From the NCBI GenBank assembly GCA_003135575.1, contig PLCG01000094.1, positions 79,923 to 100,880 of the forward strand: a stretch of 20,958 nt of DNA, in the 5' to 3' direction. How positions within the stretch are numbered: the first letter of the stretch is position 1; every line of letters starts with the position of its first letter. This document shows, piece by piece, positions 6,248 to 12,395 of the stretch. The DNA comes from Nitrososphaerota archaeon. GTDB lineage: Archaea; Thermoproteota; Nitrososphaeria; Nitrososphaerales; Gagatemarchaeaceae. The notes beneath the pieces are model-generated. The model did not search any database and had not been told where the DNA came from. It saw nothing but the letters and a program-made list of their open reading frames with translations. The translations under genes were made by a program, and so were the position numbers.

Positions 6248-7432
6248 TTGGTCGACGAGACTCAGAACCGCACAGCTGTCGTCACCGTGCTGGTGAACCG
6301 GCTCTTCTACTCTATCAACTGGTTCTCGATCCCGCCCGTATTCTATCTGATTGCGCTGGAACTCCACACGCAGGTCTCCGGCCTTGGACTGATCTCCTCC
6401 GCGTTCCTCGTCGGGATCGGCCTCTTCCAGGTGCCGGGTGCGATCCTCGCCTCCAAGTTCGGCGCGAGGACGATGTGCATAATCGGGATGATTACGCTCT
6501 CCGTGTCGGCGCTGGCGTGCGCGGCGGTCTCCGACATCGGCCTCATCGCGATTTTAAGGTTCTTCAGCGGGATGGGGATGGCCCTATTCTTCGCCCCGAG
6601 CATCACCCTGATGACAAGAAACTCGCGCCCTGGATCGGCAGGTTTCGTGCTAGGCCTCAACAACGCCGTCGCATCGCTGGGCGGCGGCATAGGGCTCTTC
6701 GCCTGGGCGATAATCGGTGACTCGGTCGGTTGGAGGCTGAGCCTCGTCCTGATCGGCGCGCTGGGCCTGGCCTCGACGATCTTCCTCCTCACCAACGTCC
6801 CTCGCGATCCGCCGGCGCGGGACTTTCGGTTCGGGTTCCCCGACCTGAGGAGGGTCCTGCTGGATAGGTGGCTCCTCCTTGTCGGAGTCGTGATGCTGGC
6901 ATTCAACGTCGGGAACACGCTGGTCTCGACGTTCGCCGTGGTATACCTCCACGACAGCCTCGGCCTGTCGGCAGGATACTCAGGAGCCATCGGGAGCCTC
7001 GTCATCCTCACGGGGCTCTTCAGCGCTCCAGTAGCCGGGCTCTTCCTCGGCAGGGTGGTGAGGGTCAAGAGGGTACTTGCCGTCTCCGGCCTGGCGATAG
7101 CCGTCGCCGTCGCCCTCGCGTCGCTGCCCGACCCGGCCGCAGTGGTCGCCTCTGCTCTGATAGTGGGTATCGCAAGCGGCGTGGGTTACACTTTCGGCTT
7201 CGGGACGGCGTGGGCCTTCTCGCGGATGAAAGGCCATAGCGCGATCGCCGTCAGCTGGGTCAACTCCATCCAGTTGCTGATGAGCTTCTGGGCGCCCTAT
7301 CTCTTCTCGTTCGTTGCAGTCGAATACGGATACCAGCTGGCATGGCTGACCGGCGCCCTCTACACGGCCGTCTTCATCCTCCCAATCGTCTTTTCGAAGG
7401 TCAGCCCGGGGATACCCAGAGAGGCTTCGTAG
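6248..7432 (+). CDS. MFS transporter
   Basis: A 394-aa polytopic membrane protein with about twelve helices in two six-helix halves, joined by a loop near residues 185-200 (PRDPPARDFRFGFPDLRR). The first half carries the MFS signature between helices 2 and 3 (GAILASKFGARTMCIIG) and the helix-4/5 pattern FFSGMGMALFFAPSITLMTRNSRPGSAGFVLGLNNAVASLGGGIG. The second half repeats it less strictly (LFLGRVVRVKRVLAVSG). The substrate cannot be told. The start is TTG 6248, since no ATG occurs before residue 70 and the first helix begins by residue 10. A weak TATA-like CCTAAAG lies about 41 bp upstream, so it may be read together with the redox gene 52 bp before it. Confidence 0.88.
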   Translation: MVDETQNRTAVVTVLVNRLFYSINWFSIPPVFYLIALELHTQVSGLGLISSAFLVGIGLFQVPGAILASKFGARTMCIIGMITLSVSALACAAVSDIGLIAILRFFSGMGMALFFAPSITLMTRNSRPGSAGFVLGLNNAVASLGGGIGLFAWAIIGDSVGWRLSLVLIGALGLASTIFLLTNVPRDPPARDFRFGFPDLRRVLLDRWLLLVGVVMLAFNVGNTLVSTFAVVYLHDSLGLSAGYSGAIGSLVILTGLFSAPVAGLFLGRVVRVKRVLAVSGLAIAVAVALASLPDPAAVVASALIVGIASGVGYTFGFGTAWAFSRMKGHSAIAVSWVNSIQLLMSFWAPYLFSFVAVEYGYQLAWLTGALYTAVFILPIVFSKVSPGIPREAS

Positions 7433-7458
7433 CGCCGTCTCGCGAATTGCTCGAAGGA

Positions 7459-7635
7459 CTAGCCGGCTTCGGCGAAAATCTTGAGGTAGGGTGCCAGAGT
7501 GAGCTGCTCCTCGTTGGTCCACTCGTGGCCGCAGGGGCAGGAGTGGTTCTGGCCGTGGAGGACGTCCCTCTCCATAACGCAGTGGTGGACGTGCCACGTC
7601 TGGCCCACCAGCGCCTTGCCGCAGAGTTGGCTCAC
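7459..7635 (-). CDS. 58-aa Cys/His-rich small protein
   Basis: A short gene beginning with GTG at 7635. The protein has cysteines at 5, 19, 33 and 35 and histidines at 15, 17, 18, 27, 31 and 37: LCGKALVGQ, WHVHHCVMERD, then HSCPCGHEWTNEEQ and a hydrophobic tail ending AEAG. This looks like a small zinc-binding domain; the CPCGHEWT stretch resembles a zinc-knuckle. A TATA element (CTTATTAG, 7657-7664) is centred exactly 25 bp upstream of the GTG, and an in-frame stop lies eight codons before it. The opposite strand holds only an open frame with no family signal. It is divergent from the CdvA gene. I do not recognise a family or function. Confidence 0.6.
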   Translation of the reverse strand: MSQLCGKALVGQTWHVHHCVMERDVLHGQNHSCPCGHEWTNEEQLTLAPYLKIFAEAG

Positions 7636-7656
7636 AGCCAGAATGGCGTGACGGCG

Positions 7657-7664
7657 CTAATAAG
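7657..7664 (-). promoter_or_regulatory. TATA element of the 58-aa Cys/His gene
   Basis: CTTATTAG on the minus strand, centred 25 bp before GTG 7635. Confidence 0.5.
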
Positions 7665-7770
7665 CGGTTACGCAGCCCAAATCTCGACTTCGAATCCATA
7701 GGAATCGACCCGTGTACATGAGAGCGCCTTCCAAGATGTTGACTCGTTAAGGAACCGATTTTCACTTCCA

Positions 7771-7779
7771 CCATAAAGA
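7771..7779 (+). promoter_or_regulatory. TATA element of the CdvA gene
   Basis: CCATAAAGA is centred about 29 bp before ATG 7805. It selects this ATG over the one at 7801, which opens a frame of four codons only. Confidence 0.5.
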
Positions 7780-7804
7780 GCGGCCGCCGTCATCAGCGTC
7801 ATGC

Positions 7805-8464
7805 ATGCAATCTAGCGATGCGGTTGGGTTCCTGGGCAAACCAGTGGAGGACCTTTATGGCAGGCACGTCGGCGCGGTCATGGGCTTCTCGCTTAAGACG
7901 AACGGCGACGTGGACTCCGTGGGAGTCGACTTGGGCAGCGGCTCCTTTGCGGAGGTGAAATCGAACAGGCTCCTTCTTCACGAGCAGGCTCTCATCGTCG
8001 TCCCCATGTGGAAGGCCGACGTCATGAGGATCACCGGAGAGACGGGTGTTCTCAGCAAGAGAATCTCGGCGCTCCAGGAACTCGCCAAGGAATCGCAGGA
8101 GGGCGGGTCGGCATCCGAGGCGCAATACGACCAGCTGCGCGCGCAATACGAGACGCGCCTAGCCAAGGTCCAGGAGTCCAGCGACAGGCTCCTACAGGAG
8201 ATGAAGGGTAGGATGGAGGAGATTGACCGGGCCGAAGAGGCCATGGCAAAGTTCCTCGTGAACGTCAACATCCAATTCAGGTCGGGCGAGATAAGCGAGG
8301 CTTCCTTCGGGCTCATCCGAGACCAATGCGCGACGATGAAGGCGCGGAATGCAAAGGAGAGGGAAGAGCTCGCCACCGCACATGCGATGGTCGGCCAGAA
8401 GGAAAACGAGGCGGCGCGCCCGATAGAGGTCCAGGTCTCGGCTTCCGGGGCTCTCTCTTCCTGA
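7805..8464 (+). CDS. cdvA: CdvA-like cell division protein
   Basis: A 219-aa protein with the CdvA layout. Residues 6-70 form an N-terminal PRC-barrel-like beta domain (FLGKPVEDLYGRHVGAVMGF, VDSVGVDLG, LIVVPMWK). A long coiled coil follows (about 75-195; LSKRISALQELAKES, YDQLRAQYETRL, LLQEMKGRMEEIDRAEEAM), with NVNIQFRSGEISEASFGLI near its end, then a short tail (RPIEVQVSASGALSS). CdvA forms filaments at mid-cell and recruits the ESCRT-III-like CdvB through its C-terminal peptide; the RPIEVQV strand could be that peptide, but this is inference. In Sulfolobales cdvA heads a cdvABC operon, whereas here no cdvB or cdvC is adjacent. It could instead be a generic PRC-barrel coiled-coil protein. 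Confidence 0.75.
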   Translation: MQSSDAVGFLGKPVEDLYGRHVGAVMGFSLKTNGDVDSVGVDLGSGSFAEVKSNRLLLHEQALIVVPMWKADVMRITGETGVLSKRISALQELAKESQEGGSASEAQYDQLRAQYETRLAKVQESSDRLLQEMKGRMEEIDRAEEAMAKFLVNVNIQFRSGEISEASFGLIRDQCATMKARNAKEREELATAHAMVGQKENEAARPIEVQVSASGALSS

Positions 8465-8510
8465 GGCCTCTCGGCCGACGTCGTCTATAGCGGCATATTG
8501 TCGTGGACAT

Positions 8511-8594
8511 AGCGCGAACGCGACGGTCGGGGTCCTGGCGATAATCGTGATAGTGATGGGAGCAGTCCTCGTCACAAGGCGTTCGAAGCCCTAG
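8511..8594 (+). pseudogene. Orphan C-terminal membrane-anchor remnant
   Basis: In the +1 frame relative to CdvA, 27 codons read SANATVGVLAIIVIVMG followed by AVLVTRRSKP and a stop. This is a typical archaeal C-terminal anchor: one hydrophobic helix then basic residues. The frame is open back to about 8424 but has no ATG, GTG or TTG before the helix, so it cannot be a normal gene. The simplest reading is the decayed end of a surface protein; a frameshifted CdvA extension is the alternative. Confidence 0.4.
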
Positions 8595-8600
8595 GGCGAG

Positions 8601-9713
8601 TCAGGCCCCGGGCTTCAGGCCTATCGCCTTCACGAACTTCTTGAATTCCTTCTCGCTCATCATGAAGCGCGGGAGCTGCAGGCGCTCCATGATCTTGGCG
8701 TCGGGGGTGCCGAGCCGCTTGGCCTCCTTCACCATTGCCACGTATGACTCGACCACCTTGGGGCTCTCGTCGAACCCCGTCTCCTCGGAGTCTTGCCGCG
8801 CGGGTTTGGAGTCGGACAAGCGCCGGATGAAGTTGAGGCTCAAGATCACGTCGAGATATATCGACTCGACGTCGGCCTCCTTGATGAAAGATGAGTTGAC
8901 GACCATGTGGCCGTCTTCCTCGCTCGGGAAGATCGAGCCGAAGGGGCTCTCGAGGAACTCGACCTTGAGCTCGCCCAAGGCCTCCCTCGCTCCCTTCCCG
9001 AAAATAGCCTTGACGGGCGGCGCCTCCTCGAAGCCCTGGAAGTAGTCCGTGAACGGCAGGAGGACGAGCTTGGGATTGCGGTTAATCTTGACGGGTAGCT
9101 TGTCCTCTGGCAAGGCCTTGGAGCCGGACGTTCCCTTGATCGCCATCTCTCCGATGAACTTGTTCCAGATCTTCGGCGGGACGGGCAGCATCTTCAGATA
9201 CTCGGTTATCTCCTCGGGAGACATCCCGAGCCTCTCGGCCTCCCTCACGGCGTGCTTGTATGCGGGGACCTCGATTGGGCTGGCGTAATAGAGCGAAAAG
9301 TCCCCCATGAACTTCTCGTGCTCCTTGGTGAACCACTCCTTGTCCTCCATCCACTGCTTGATGTGGAATAGCTCGTGGACGATGTCAAGGTAGAGGACGC
9401 GAGTAGGGCTGTGCCTGAGGTGGTAGGTCCCGATCGCGACGTTCCCGTCGTCGTCCCTTATCCCCATATACATCCGCCTGTTTGAGATGAAGCCTATCTT
9501 GAGCCTGGCGAGCACCGCCTCGGTCTCGTCCCCGAAGACCTTCCTCACCGCCGCGACCTTCTCGAACCCCTTGAAGTAGTCGGTGAAGGGCTGCAGCGCA
9601 GGAGGAGGGGTCTTCCGGTTCACCTTGACCGGGACTTTCAGTTTGCGGCTCGCTTGTCGGCTCAAGAGATTGCGTCCCGACTGCGGATTGCCGTCCAGAT
9701 AAAGATAAGTCAC
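8601..9713 (-). CDS. Internally duplicated HEXXH metallopeptidase-like protein
   Basis: A soluble protein of about 370 aa built from two copies of one domain (residues counted from a TTG at 9716). Copy 1 (about 28-194) starts KVPVKVNRK, with PFTDYFKGFE and the zinc motif DIVHELFHIKQ (H114, E115, H118); a candidate third ligand is E149 in SPIEVPAY. Copy 2 (about 207-368) repeats KLPVKINRN, PFTDYFQGFE and EAKRLG at the same spacing, but the zinc motif has become DVILSLNFIRR and the Glu is lost, so it is a pseudo-domain. No signal peptide is seen, so it is cytosolic. The start is unsure: TTG 9716 and GTG 9713 overlap the shared promoter, while TTG 9665 fits the minus-strand TATA better and would trim 17 residues. 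No known peptidase family was recognised. Confidence 0.75.
   Translation of the reverse strand: MTYLYLDGNPQSGRNLLSRQASRKLKVPVKVNRKTPPPALQPFTDYFKGFEKVAAVRKVFGDETEAVLARLKIGFISNRRMYMGIRDDDGNVAIGTYHLRHSPTRVLYLDIVHELFHIKQWMEDKEWFTKEHEKFMGDFSLYYASPIEVPAYKHAVREAERLGMSPEEITEYLKMLPVPPKIWNKFIGEMAIKGTSGSKALPEDKLPVKINRNPKLVLLPFTDYFQGFEEAPPVKAIFGKGAREALGELKVEFLESPFGSIFPSEEDGHMVVNSSFIKEADVESIYLDVILSLNFIRRLSDSKPARQDSEETGFDESPKVVESYVAMVKEAKRLGTPDAKIMERLQLPRFMMSEKEFKKFVKAIGLKPGA
9696..9711. promoter_or_regulatory. Shared bidirectional TATA region
   Basis: AGATAAAGATAAG is centred about 25 bp before the deaminase ATG at 9728. Read on the minus strand, CTTATCTTTATCT lies about 35 bp before a TTG at 9665. One AT-rich block may serve both divergent genes. 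Confidence 0.45.
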
Positions 9714-9727
9714 CAAAGGCTTTTCTT

Positions 9728-10231
9728 ATGACTTCTCCGGCGCTCTCACGACTCCAAATCTTGGAAAAGAAGCGCAAGTCGCAAAGACCATCTTGGGACG
9801 AGTACTTCATGCAGGTCGCAAACGTGGTGAAGTCACGCTCGACCTGCCTCTCCTCGGCGAAGGGCGCGGTCCTCGTCAGCGGTAGGCAGATCATCTCGAC
9901 CGGCTACAACGGGACCCCGGCCGGGACCAAGCACTGTGACGAGGGCGGTTGCGCCCGGTGCCTCGCGGTCAAGGAGGGCAGGCTGAAATCAGGCCAAGAC
10001 CTCGAGAACTGCGCCTGCTGCCACGCCGAGGAGAACGCCATCGTCCAGGCGGCGAAGAACGGGATTCCGACCTCAGGATGCACGCTCTACTCGACCCATT
10101 CCCCGTGCACGTTCTGCTCGAAGATGATCATCAACGCGGGGATAAAGAAAATCGTGGCCTCGAGTGCATACCCCGACCAGCTCGGGGTGCGGCTCATGAA
10201 GTCAGCCGGGCTTCAGCTAGTGATAATCTGA
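9728..10231 (+). CDS. Deoxycytidylate (dCMP) deaminase
   Basis: A 167-aa enzyme of the cytidine/deoxycytidylate deaminase family, which converts dCMP to dUMP and so feeds thymidylate synthesis. The catalytic zinc site is complete: CHAEENAI (H99, proton-shuttling E101) and SPCTFC (C127, C130). Upstream are the substrate loop STGYNGTPAGTKHC and the Cys-rich insert CDEGGCARC (C70, C75, C78) that in ComEB and phage-type dCMP deaminases holds a second structural zinc. The end, YPDQLGVRLMKSAGLQLVII, also fits. Length is usual for the family. The ATG at 9728 is leaderless, with the TATA at -25. It is divergent from the duplicated HEXXH gene and its last 19 bp overlap the convergent hypothetical gene. 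Confidence 0.93.
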   Translation: MTSPALSRLQILEKKRKSQRPSWDEYFMQVANVVKSRSTCLSSAKGAVLVSGRQIISTGYNGTPAGTKHCDEGGCARCLAVKEGRLKSGQDLENCACCHAEENAIVQAAKNGIPTSGCTLYSTHSPCTFCSKMIINAGIKKIVASSAYPDQLGVRLMKSAGLQLVII

Positions 10232-11004
10232 GGATGCTCAGGCTGCTTCTTGCCTAGGGGCGCTTCTTCCCAGGCGGCCCCGTCGAGGCGCACAGTCTGG
10301 TCCCCATGCAGCTCCCGCCCGTCCACGTCCTTGCAGTCGAGCTGAAGCTTGATGCTCTCAAGCGCTGTTACCTCCTTGAAGACCCCGAGGTCCACCTCGA
10401 CCCGTTCCCCGCGGTTCACGTCGACCGGGCGGTAGGCCTTGGTCCTGCCTCCAGACAGCTGGAGCGAGACTTGCAGCTCGCGGCAGTCGCCTCCCGAGTT
10501 CGAGAAGACCATGCGGTAGCTGCGCAAGTCCACGAGGAACTTGGAGCCCGCCAGCGCGGCCTTCGTGGAAAGCGCCGGCTTCACCTGCGCGGCTCGCCTC
10601 TTTTCTGCGACCAACCTCCCTAGCTCCGGGAACAAGTCGCGGAGGATCGCAAGGCACTCCTCTGTGCGGTACTTGACGAGGGGCTTCGACAAGACCCTTC
10701 CCTCCATGTCGGTGGTCACGACTACAGCGCCTGGTGCGAGGGACACGCTCTTGAAATCACGAAACGCGTCGCCAAGCGCGCCTGGCCTCAGCACGACAGG
10801 TTCGTCGAGGTATGAAAGGACCGGAAGCATGGTCCCCACCATCCTGATCTGCTCCTGCTCCTCCTGCACGGCGAGCTGCGAGCACTTGGAGAAAAGCTCG
10901 GCAAGCTTCGAGGGCTGCTCTACCAGCTTGGCCTTCGGCGAAGACACCCATGCCACCGAGGTTGAAAGGCGGGTTTTTCGGATAACAGCGTTGTGAAGCC
11001 TCAA
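10213..11004 (-). CDS. Hypothetical two-part protein (helical plus beta-sandwich)
   Basis: Up to 263 aa, soluble, no family recognised. The N-terminal half (to about residue 145) is helical, with charged stretches such as AVQEEQEQIRMVG and KYRTEECLAILRDLFPELGRLVAEKRRA. It also contains a beta block with GAVVVTTDMEGRVLSKPLV. The C-terminal half (about 150-245) looks like an Ig-like or CARDB-like beta sandwich: FLVDLRSYRMVFSNSGGD, LQVSLQLSGGRTK, VEVDLGVFKEV, IKLQLDCKDVDG. The outermost start is TTG 11004, which has no TATA. GTG 10956 is an alternative with a weak TTATCC element about 28 bp before it. Its end overlaps the deaminase end by 19 bp, so the two convergent transcripts are antisense there. 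Confidence 0.6.
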   Translation of the reverse strand: MRLHNAVIRKTRLSTSVAWVSSPKAKLVEQPSKLAELFSKCSQLAVQEEQEQIRMVGTMLPVLSYLDEPVVLRPGALGDAFRDFKSVSLAPGAVVVTTDMEGRVLSKPLVKYRTEECLAILRDLFPELGRLVAEKRRAAQVKPALSTKAALAGSKFLVDLRSYRMVFSNSGGDCRELQVSLQLSGGRTKAYRPVDVNRGERVEVDLGVFKEVTALESIKLQLDCKDVDGRELHGDQTVRLDGAAWEEAPLGKKQPEHPQIITS

Positions 11005-11050
11005 TCTGTCTTAGTGCTTCACGTGGAAGGGAGGCGGTTTCGGGTCGGGT

Positions 11051-11296
11051 CTAGGCGGTCTGCTCTTCGGGCTGACCCATCTGAGACGCCTTGATGCGCG
11101 CGTCGAGGACATCTGAGGCCTTCGCCATTATCCTCGTGACCTCTTCGGGCATCTCAATCCCGTTCTTCTCGTAGTGTCTGGAGAGCTGGCCCACGAGGCC
11201 GACAAGCGAGTCGCAAAGCTCTTCGTTCATCATCTTGTAACGAAGCGCGTGCTGGTACTCCTCAATCGCTTCGAGCTTGATCTGGTACTCGCTCAT
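11051..11296 (-). CDS. Small helical hypothetical protein
   Basis: An 81-aa acidic, almost all-helical protein. Residues 2-45 form one long amphipathic helix (KLEAIEEYQHALRYKMMNEE, LVGLVGQLSRHYEKNG) and 50-70 a second (PEEVTRIMAKASDVLDARIK). It has one cysteine and no membrane segment. The layout suggests a helical-hairpin dimer or an adaptor, but no family was recognised. The ATG at 11296 has a TATA at -25, so it is leaderless and separately transcribed from the larger hypothetical gene that follows it on the same strand. Confidence 0.65.
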   Translation of the reverse strand: MSEYQIKLEAIEEYQHALRYKMMNEELCDSLVGLVGQLSRHYEKNGIEMPEEVTRIMAKASDVLDARIKASQMGQPEEQTA

Positions 11297-11316
11297 ACCA
11301 CCATATGACCCGGGGC

Positions 11317-11325
11317 GCCTAAAGG
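11317..11325 (-). promoter_or_regulatory. TATA element of the 81-aa gene
   Basis: CCTTTAGGC on the minus strand, centred 25 bp before ATG 11296. Confidence 0.45.
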
Positions 11326-11408
11326 CCGATTTCGCTCTTTCCGGAGGGCTTGGAGTCGCGAGTTGTGGAAAATGCCCTGTCGGGCCACAGGCGCTGGGAA
11401 AGACCGTC

Positions 11409-11780
11409 TTACACGGGTTGCGTGAGGACCAACGCGACTACTACAATCACGAGCACGACCCAGCTGATTGAGACTAGGCCGAGTTTTGCCGTCCTCGAGA
11501 AGACCTTCGCGTTGCCCCTCCTTATCGACCGGTCCGTGTAGAGGCGAAGCAGGTATAGCGTCAGTCCGGGTACCGCGATTCCGAGCGTGACGACGTAGTC
11601 CATTATTATCAGCGCGAGGCTTTGGTCACGCGCAGTCCCAAAGGAAACGATGACGATTAAGGCGAAAAAGAATGCCAGAGCGATCAGCCCGGCAGAAACA
11701 AGGAGCCTCCTCCCCCCTCGCATGAGCCTGCCCCGGTCTTTCCAGGCGCTCTCTTCACTAGCAGGTGGTGCGAAGCCCAA
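11409..11780 (-). CDS. Three-helix membrane protein, hypothetical
   Basis: A 123-aa protein with three hydrophobic segments: about residues 25-47 (LLVSAGLIALAFFFALIVIV), 58-80 (LIIMDYVVTLGIAVPGLTLY) and 100-121 (LGLVSISWVVLVIVVVALVL). They are separated by short basic loops (RLYTDRSIRRGNAK). The N-terminus (about 20 residues) is polar and basic, so it is probably cytoplasmic. No family was recognised. The start is TTG 11780, supported by a TATA about 29 bp upstream; ATG at residue 20 is an alternative that would keep all helices. It shares its promoter block with a small divergent gene. Confidence 0.6.
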   Translation of the reverse strand: MGFAPPASEESAWKDRGRLMRGGRRLLVSAGLIALAFFFALIVIVSFGTARDQSLALIIMDYVVTLGIAVPGLTLYLLRLYTDRSIRRGNAKVFSRTAKLGLVSISWVVLVIVVVALVLTQPV

Positions 11781-11804
11781 ATCGACTTCCGGAGGGCGAA
11801 AACC

Positions 11805-11813
11805 CGTATAAAG
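11805..11813. promoter_or_regulatory. Shared TATA of two divergent genes
   Basis: GTATAAAGT on the plus strand is centred 26 bp before the ATG at 11834. As ACTTTATAC on the minus strand it is centred about 29 bp before the TTG at 11780. Confidence 0.55.
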
Positions 11814-11833
11814 TATTAATGGATTCCCGCTTC

Positions 11834-11935
11834 ATGGTCACAAAACGCGAGCAAAAAGGCGGTCGCTCATTAAGCCGGGGCAATCCGGTGCGTCAGGAGA
11901 CGTGGCTCAGAGTGGGGACGAATCAGTCCCTTTGA
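11834..11935 (+). CDS. 33-aa basic small protein
   Basis: A very short gene, MVTKREQKGGRSLS at the N-terminus and then RGNPVRQETWLRV and a GTNQSL end. Eight of 33 residues are Lys or Arg, against only two acidic ones. It has no cysteine or hydrophobic segment, so it is likely a nucleic-acid- or protein-binding peptide. Support: a good TATA element exactly 26 bp before the ATG, no competing gene on the opposite strand, and an independent divergent gene using the same TATA. Its stop lies 17 bp from the stop of a convergent, strongly acidic 26-aa gene. I know of no family. Confidence 0.5.
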   Translation: MVTKREQKGGRSLSRGNPVRQETWLRVGTNQSL

Positions 11936-11952
11936 GGATCTAGACTGGCCTG

Positions 11953-12033
11953 TCACTCGTCGCCGTCGTCAGAGTCGTCGTCTTCAAAATCGTCTTCGAA
12001 GTCGTCGTCGGTCTCGCCGTCTTCGGCTGACAT
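11953..12033 (-). CDS. 26-aa acidic small protein
   Basis: A very short gene in which 17 of 26 residues are Asp or Glu: MSAEDGETDDDF, then EDDFEDDD and SDDGDE. It contains no basic residue. Such a tail-like sequence usually mimics nucleic acid or binds basic proteins. The ATG at 12033 has a TATA element (CTTAAAAG, centre about 28 bp upstream), so it is probably leaderless. It converges on the basic 33-aa gene. Low-complexity GAC/GAA codons can arise by chance in GC-rich DNA, so the promoter is the main support. No family was recognised. Confidence 0.45.
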   Translation of the reverse strand: MSAEDGETDDDFEDDFEDDDSDDGDE

Positions 12034-12056
12034 TCGCCCGAGTCCGTTTTGCCTCC

Positions 12057-12065
12057 GCTTTTAAG
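12057..12065 (-). promoter_or_regulatory. TATA element of the acidic 26-aa gene
   Basis: CTTAAAAGC on the minus strand, centred about 28 bp before ATG 12033. Confidence 0.45.
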
Positions 12066-12107
12066 AATTTCCGGCCTACCCTGCTTTCCACTCTCAGTTT
12101 CAGGTTA

Positions 12108-12119
12108 TTTCTTTAAAGA
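12108..12119 (+). promoter_or_regulatory. TATA element of the 80-aa gene
   Basis: TTTCTTTAAAGA, with its TTTAAA core centred about 27 bp before ATG 12142. It decides that start over an upstream ATG at 12049. Confidence 0.5.
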
Positions 12120-12141
12120 GGACGCCTCCGGGGACGGGGAC

Positions 12142-12384
12142 ATGACTTCGATAAGGGTCAACGACGACGGGACCGGAACCGCTCCCATCGTGGAGAAGGG
12201 AAGGGAGACTCCATTCAAGCAGGGGACTTTCCTCGTCTTTGAAGTGAAGGACGAGGTGGCCAAGTACTGGAACAAGCTGCCTCCCGGGAGAAGGGACGAG
12301 ATCTACAAACAGTCGAAGAAGGAGAAGAAGGACCTCCGCCAACTCCTCGACGGCTTCGTCTTCAAACCAGCCCACACCAAGTAG
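12142..12384 (+). CDS. 80-aa hypothetical protein with basic C-terminus
   Basis: A small soluble protein starting MTSIRVNDDGTG. Residues 25-45 form a beta/helix unit (FKQGTFLVFEVKDEVAKYW) and 50-70 a strongly basic helix (GRRDEIYKQSKKEKKDLRQL) before a hydrophobic end (LLDGFVFKPAHTK). No family was recognised; the basic helix could bind nucleic acid. The frame is open further upstream to 12049, but that extension crosses the TATA element and the start of the transcript. The zinc-ribbon membrane gene begins 11 bp after its stop with no promoter between them, so the two probably form an operon. Confidence 0.65.
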   Translation: MTSIRVNDDGTGTAPIVEKGRETPFKQGTFLVFEVKDEVAKYWNKLPPGRRDEIYKQSKKEKKDLRQLLDGFVFKPAHTK

Positions 12385-12395
12385 GCTGACCCGGC

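Noticed and set aside
7686..7700. TTCGAATCC, like a tRNA T-loop
   Set aside because: No pairing T-stem, anticodon arm or acceptor stem could be built around it on either strand.
6980..7774. 264-codon minus-strand frame antisense to the MFS gene
   Set aside because: Low-complexity shadow; the real minus-strand gene here is the 58-aa frame with a TATA at -25.
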